64,000 bases of DNA from Fundidesulfovibrio agrisoli. GTDB taxonomy: Bacteria; Desulfobacterota; Desulfovibrionia; Desulfovibrionales; Desulfovibrionaceae. Positions 60,941 through 64,000 of the stretch are shown piece after piece. The stretch is from NCBI RefSeq assembly GCF_022808715.1, contig NZ_JAKZKX010000010.1:1-64000 (forward strand). Direction: 5' to 3'. A program made the position numbers and the translations under genes. The first letter of the stretch is position 1. The number at the start of each line of letters is the position of its first letter. A model generated the notes under the pieces. That model ran no database searches and was not told the origin of the DNA. It saw nothing but the letters and a program-made list of their open reading frames with translations.

Positions 60941-62183
60941 AGCGCATGGCGTCCACAACCTGCATCCGGCTGGCCCGGATGGAGGGATACAGGCCCGAGC
61001 CCACGCCCAGGACAGCCGCGAAGATCAGGCCCGCCAGCAGGCAGATCGCGAACAGGCCCTCGGGCGGCTGCGTGCCCAGGGAGCGGCACATGTACTGCAC
61101 GCCCACCATGCCCAGGGCCACGCCCAGAAGGGCCGAGGAGAACGTGACGCACAGGGCCTCGAACAGGAACTGCCAGAGGATGTCGGAATCCTCGGCGCCC
61201 ATGGCCTTCTTCAGGCCGATCTCGCGGGTGCGCGCGGTGACCGCGGCCATCATGATGTTCCAGATGCCGAAGCCGCCCAGGACCAGCGTGGCCCCGATGG
61301 AGGCGTAGATGAACAGGCTGACCCACCAGAACACGCGCTGCACCTGCTTGAGCGGCTCCCAGCCCACCTGGATGCGCAGGCCCTTGCTGGGCTGGTAGGT
61401 GGTGATGGTCTTCTCCAGGGCGGCGGCCACGGGGGCCACGTCGTCCCAGGTGTTGCAGCGCACGTAGAGGCTCGAAAGCTCCGAGATGTTGGGCACGCGG
61501 GCCTGGGCCGTGGTGATGGGCAGGAAGGCCATGAGGGTCTTGTCGGCCGCGCGCACGCCGCCGATGATGCCCACCACGGTGTAAAGGTTGTTGTCCAGGT
61601 TGAGCATCTGGCCCACGGCGCCCTCGGGGGAGCCGAAGATCATCTTGGCCAGATCCTGCCCGAGCACGCAGACCTTGCGGCCCTCGCTTATGTCGGCGTC
61701 GTTGAACAGCCTGCCGTAGCGCGGCGTGAAGGAGAACAGCGACCAGTAGTTGGTGTCCACGCCCAGGAGGTTGAAGCCGTAGACCTTCTCCTGGAAGGTG
61801 GTGGTGGCCGCCGAGCGGAAGCGGCTCTTGGTGACTTCCTTGACCCCGGGGATCTTCTCGATGGCGTCGATGGTGCCTGTGCGGAACCACTCCTGCCGGT
61901 CGCCCATCTGGAGGTCGAAGTGGGCGGCGATGATGGTTGCGCCGCCCAGGAGGTCGAGGTCGTTGTTGAGGTTGGCCTTGAGGTCGCGGCCCATGGTCAC
62001 GATGGTGATGAGCCCGGCCGTGCCCAGGGCGATGGCCGCCATGACGCCGATATAGCGGCGGCGTTTGCGCACCACCTCGCGGAAGCTGATGCGCAGCAGG
62101 TCGCTGAAGCGCAGAAGGCGGGTGCCCCTGTCCTTGGGGAGGAAACCTTCTGCCCTCAGGCTTTGCAGTGTCTTGTTGGCCAT
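60933..62183 (-). CDS. MacB/FtsX-like ABC transporter permease
   Basis: A 416-residue permease with one N-terminal helix (about 45-65), a large periplasmic MacB-PCD domain (about 70-280) and three C-terminal helices (about 290-315, 340-365, 375-395), the FtsX/MacB topology. It works with the separate ATPase downstream; substrates of this class are taken from the outer leaflet or periplasm. It lies 60 bases after the serine palmitoyltransferase stop. Confidence 0.92.
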   Translation of the reverse strand: MANKTLQSLRAEGFLPKDRGTRLLRFSDLLRISFREVVRKRRRYIGVMAAIALGTAGLITIVTMGRDLKANLNNDLDLLGGATIIAAHFDLQMGDRQEWFRTGTIDAIEKIPGVKEVTKSRFRSAATTTFQEKVYGFNLLGVDTNYWSLFSFTPRYGRLFNDADISEGRKVCVLGQDLAKMIFGSPEGAVGQMLNLDNNLYTVVGIIGGVRAADKTLMAFLPITTAQARVPNISELSSLYVRCNTWDDVAPVAAALEKTITTYQPSKGLRIQVGWEPLKQVQRVFWWVSLFIYASIGATLVLGGFGIWNIMMAAVTARTREIGLKKAMGAEDSDILWQFLFEALCVTFSSALLGVALGMVGVQYMCRSLGTQPPEGLFAICLLAGLIFAAVLGVGSGLYPSIRASRMQVVDAMRYE

Positions 62184-62243
62184 GCTCTCTTGTGGGCGGG
62201 CTGGGCGCCCGTCCCTTATTGGACCCGTTTCACCGGGCTCCGG

Positions 62244-63533
62244 TTACAACAGGGACTGGCTGGAGCGCGCCCCGGCGATGTTGGACGCTCCGGCGGACTC
62301 GTCCTCGCCCTGGACCTCTTCGTCCTGGTCCTGCACGCGGATGCGGTATTTCTTGGCCATGTCGTCCATGACCTCCAGCACGTAGTCGAGCTGGCGGTCC
62401 TGGTGGGTGGACATGCACGCGGTGCGGATCAGGGCCTCGCCGCGGGGCACCGCCGGGTAGATGGCGGGCAGGGCGAAGATGCCGCGCTCGAACAGCTCGC
62501 GGGCGAACATGAAGGCCTTCTCGTCCGTGCCGATGGTGATCGGGATGATCGGGGAGATGGAGTCCGTGATGCGCAGGCCCATCTCGCGGTAGGCGTTGCG
62601 CATCTTGCTCGTCACGGCGCGCAGGCGCTCAACGCGCTCCGGCTCCTTCTCCATGATGTCGATGCAGGTCATGGCCGCCACGGTGGAGGCGGCGGGCAGC
62701 GCGGCGGAGAATATCTGCGTGCGGGACTGATGCTGGATGTACTCGAGCACGTCGTCGTGGTCCGAGGCGATGAAGCCGCCGATGGAGGCGAAAGCCTTGG
62801 AGAACGTGCCCATGATGAAGTCGGCGCGGTCGGTGATGCCGAAATGGTTGGCGGTGCCGCGCCCGTTCTCGCCCAGCACGCCCAGGCCGTGGGCGTCGTC
62901 CAGGTAGATCAGGATGTCGGGGAACTGGTCCTTCAGGGCGGCCAGCTCGTCCATGCAGGCCACGTCGCCGGACATGGAGAAGATGCCCTCGGTGATGAGC
63001 AGCACCTGGCCGTCGAAATCGGATTTGCCCAGCTCGTTGGCGATCTTCTTGGCGGCCGAGGCGGCGTCGTTGTGGGCGAAGGTGCCAAGCTTCCGGGTGC
63101 TGGTGGTGCCGGCGAAGATGGAGGCGTGGTTCTCGCGGTCGCAGAGCACGTAGTCGCCGGGGGTGAGCAGGCAGCCCAGGGCGCCCAGATTGGTGGAGAA
63201 GCCCGTGACGTGAAGCACGGCGCGCTTCTTGCCCACGAAGGCGGCCAGGCGCTCCTCCAACTGCTGGTGCAGCACCATGTTGCCGGAGAGGAAGCGCGAG
63301 CCGCCGGGGCCGGTGCCCATGCGGTAGAGGGCCTGGGCCGCGGCTTCCTTCACGCGGGCGTCATGGGACAGGCCGAGATAGTCGTTGGAGCCGATCATCA
63401 CCAGGCGTTTGCCGGCCACCTCCACCTCGGTGCCCCAGGAGCGTTCGATGGGGCGGAAGTAAGGGTAGATGCCCGCTTCCCTGAGGTGGCGGGTGATGCC
63501 GGAAACTTTCTGGCAGCGTTCATGCAATTTCAT
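62244..63533 (-). CDS. spt: Serine palmitoyltransferase-like alpha-oxoamine synthase
   Basis: A 429-residue PLP enzyme. The opening GIYPYFRPIE...GTEVEVAG, the GSNDYLGLS and GSRFLSGN motifs, the LDDAHGLGVLG segment and the Schiff-base lysine in MGTFSKAFASIGG (K246) follow the Bacteroides serine palmitoyltransferase pattern closely. It should condense serine with an acyl thioester to 3-ketosphinganine, the first step of sphingolipid synthesis. A 30-residue Gln/Glu/Ser-rich tail is extra. It heads a minus-strand run that includes an ABC exporter and a GNAT-like acyltransferase. A ketoacyl-type reductase and ACP are not in view. A different amino acid or acyl donor cannot be excluded. Confidence 0.85.
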   Translation of the reverse strand: MKLHERCQKVSGITRHLREAGIYPYFRPIERSWGTEVEVAGKRLVMIGSNDYLGLSHDARVKEAAAQALYRMGTGPGGSRFLSGNMVLHQQLEERLAAFVGKKRAVLHVTGFSTNLGALGCLLTPGDYVLCDRENHASIFAGTTSTRKLGTFAHNDAASAAKKIANELGKSDFDGQVLLITEGIFSMSGDVACMDELAALKDQFPDILIYLDDAHGLGVLGENGRGTANHFGITDRADFIMGTFSKAFASIGGFIASDHDDVLEYIQHQSRTQIFSAALPAASTVAAMTCIDIMEKEPERVERLRAVTSKMRNAYREMGLRITDSISPIIPITIGTDEKAFMFARELFERGIFALPAIYPAVPRGEALIRTACMSTHQDRQLDYVLEVMDDMAKKYRIRVQDQDEEVQGEDESAGASNIAGARSSQSLL

Positions 63534-63644
63534 CGGCAGGTGTTCCTCGCGAATGGATTTGCCGGGCTGGCAAGACGGCGCTTTGCGGCCATTTTAGGAA
63601 CGGGGCTCTACCCCAAATACCCGGCGCGCGCAACCTCTTGCGGG

Positions 63645-64000
63645 TCAGGGGGTCGTACGCCCCATATATTCCCGGACGTGGCGGGCGTTTTCGCCCATGA
63701 TCTTGGACAGGGCGGTGGCCGCTCGCCCCAGTTGTTTCGGGAAGGCCGGGGTATAATAGGCCTCGTCGTCATCGTCGGCCAGCACCAGGGTGTAGCTGCG
63801 GGTCCACAGTTTGCGCTTGGCGGACCACTCCAGGTAGATCCAGGCCAGTCGCTCGCGCCCGTCGGCGGTGCGGCACAGGGCCGTGCCCCAGCAGTAGGCC
63901 TCGTCACCGGTCTCCACGGGGCGGTACTTGATGAAGGTGTCGCCCTGGAACGTAAGCCCGCTGGACTCGCAGAAACCCTTGGCGGCGCGCTCCCAGGCGG
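63645..64000 (-). CDS. Hypothetical protein, C-terminal part (cut by window edge)
   Basis: The last 118 residues of a protein whose start lies beyond the window. It contains a Trp/Tyr-rich region (YCWGTALCRT; WIYLEWSAKRKLW), an acidic LADDDDEAYYTP and a C-terminal helix KIMGENARHVREYMG. There is no membrane segment in the visible part. Family not recognised. It lies 111 bases upstream of the serine palmitoyltransferase start on the same strand. Confidence 0.75.
   Translation of the reverse strand, partial: AWERAAKGFCESSGLTFQGDTFIKYRPVETGDEAYCWGTALCRTADGRERLAWIYLEWSAKRKLWTRSYTLVLADDDDEAYYTPAFPKQLGRAATALSKIMGENARHVREYMGRTTP

Noticed and set aside
1-64000. tRNA, rRNA, riboswitch or replication origin
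   Set aside because: No cloverleaf, rRNA segment, recognised riboswitch core or DnaA-box cluster was seen by reading; a covariance-model search was not possible here.

Overview
The window looks like chromosomal DNA of a GC-rich, Gram-negative bacterium, most likely a Desulfovibrio-like deltaproteobacterium (Desulfovibrionales). This is inferred from the very G/C-rich third codon positions, the many c-di-GMP, chemotaxis and PAS sensor proteins, a GAK gene cluster (a set I remember mainly from this group), thiosulfate-transporter/rhodanese fusions and Bacteroides-type serine palmitoyltransferase. No ribosomal RNA, tRNA, CRISPR array or intact prophage was seen.

Layout. 0-2.4 kb: the edge of an IS3-family insertion sequence, a possibly truncated gene, a LuxR solo and a small membrane protein. 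2.4-6 kb: an aminotransferase, an AspT/YidE-type transporter and a small conserved-looking protein. 6-11 kb: a signalling module (CheY-like receiver, CheA, CheC-like phosphatase, diguanylate cyclase) next to a crotonase-fold protein that lacks both catalytic glutamates. 11-16.4 kb: a six-gene minus-strand operon with a secreted rhodanese, a split YeeE/YedE sulfur transporter whose second half carries three rhodanese domains, a thiamine-binding-like protein, CpoB and a glycosyltransferase. 16.6-20.6 kb: lepA, lepB and comM. 20.8-21.9 kb: an AT-richer islet with three tiny membrane ORFs and an unknown protein. 22-24.7 kb: a three-PAS histidine kinase and a small unknown protein.

25-32.3 kb holds pstS-pstC-pstA (no pstB or phoU beside them), a large chemoreceptor and a PIN-PhoH ATPase. 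32.5-36.2 kb holds a TauE-like permease, an AhpD-like protein, a LysR regulator and a diguanylate cyclase. 36.3-43.5 kb is the GAK cluster: XXXCH protein, PHP-like hydrolase, amphi-Trp protein, a PhoU-aminoglycoside-kinase-like fusion, an ATP-grasp enzyme, an HprK-related kinase and a CofD-like protein. 43.5-47.6 kb has an AT-richer pair of small envelope genes, an unknown protein and an EAL-CBS-GGDEF protein.

47.6-63.5 kb is a long minus-strand block that may be one lipid/glycan programme: serine palmitoyltransferase, a MacB-like ABC exporter with TolC-like and HlyD-like partners, a GNAT-like acyltransferase, a polytopic membrane protein, glycosyltransferases, a methyltransferase and two asparagine-synthase-type amidotransferases.

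The most interesting cross-cutting observation is an 11-bp-phased repeat resembling the PhoB (Pho box) operator. It lies upstream of pstS, phoH, the chemoreceptor, the GAK cluster and the EAL-GGDEF gene. With the PhoU domain inside the GAK cluster, it suggests that the uncharacterised GAK system belongs to a phosphate-starvation response. The second candidate is the serine palmitoyltransferase-exporter-glycosyltransferase block, which could make and export a modified sphingolipid.
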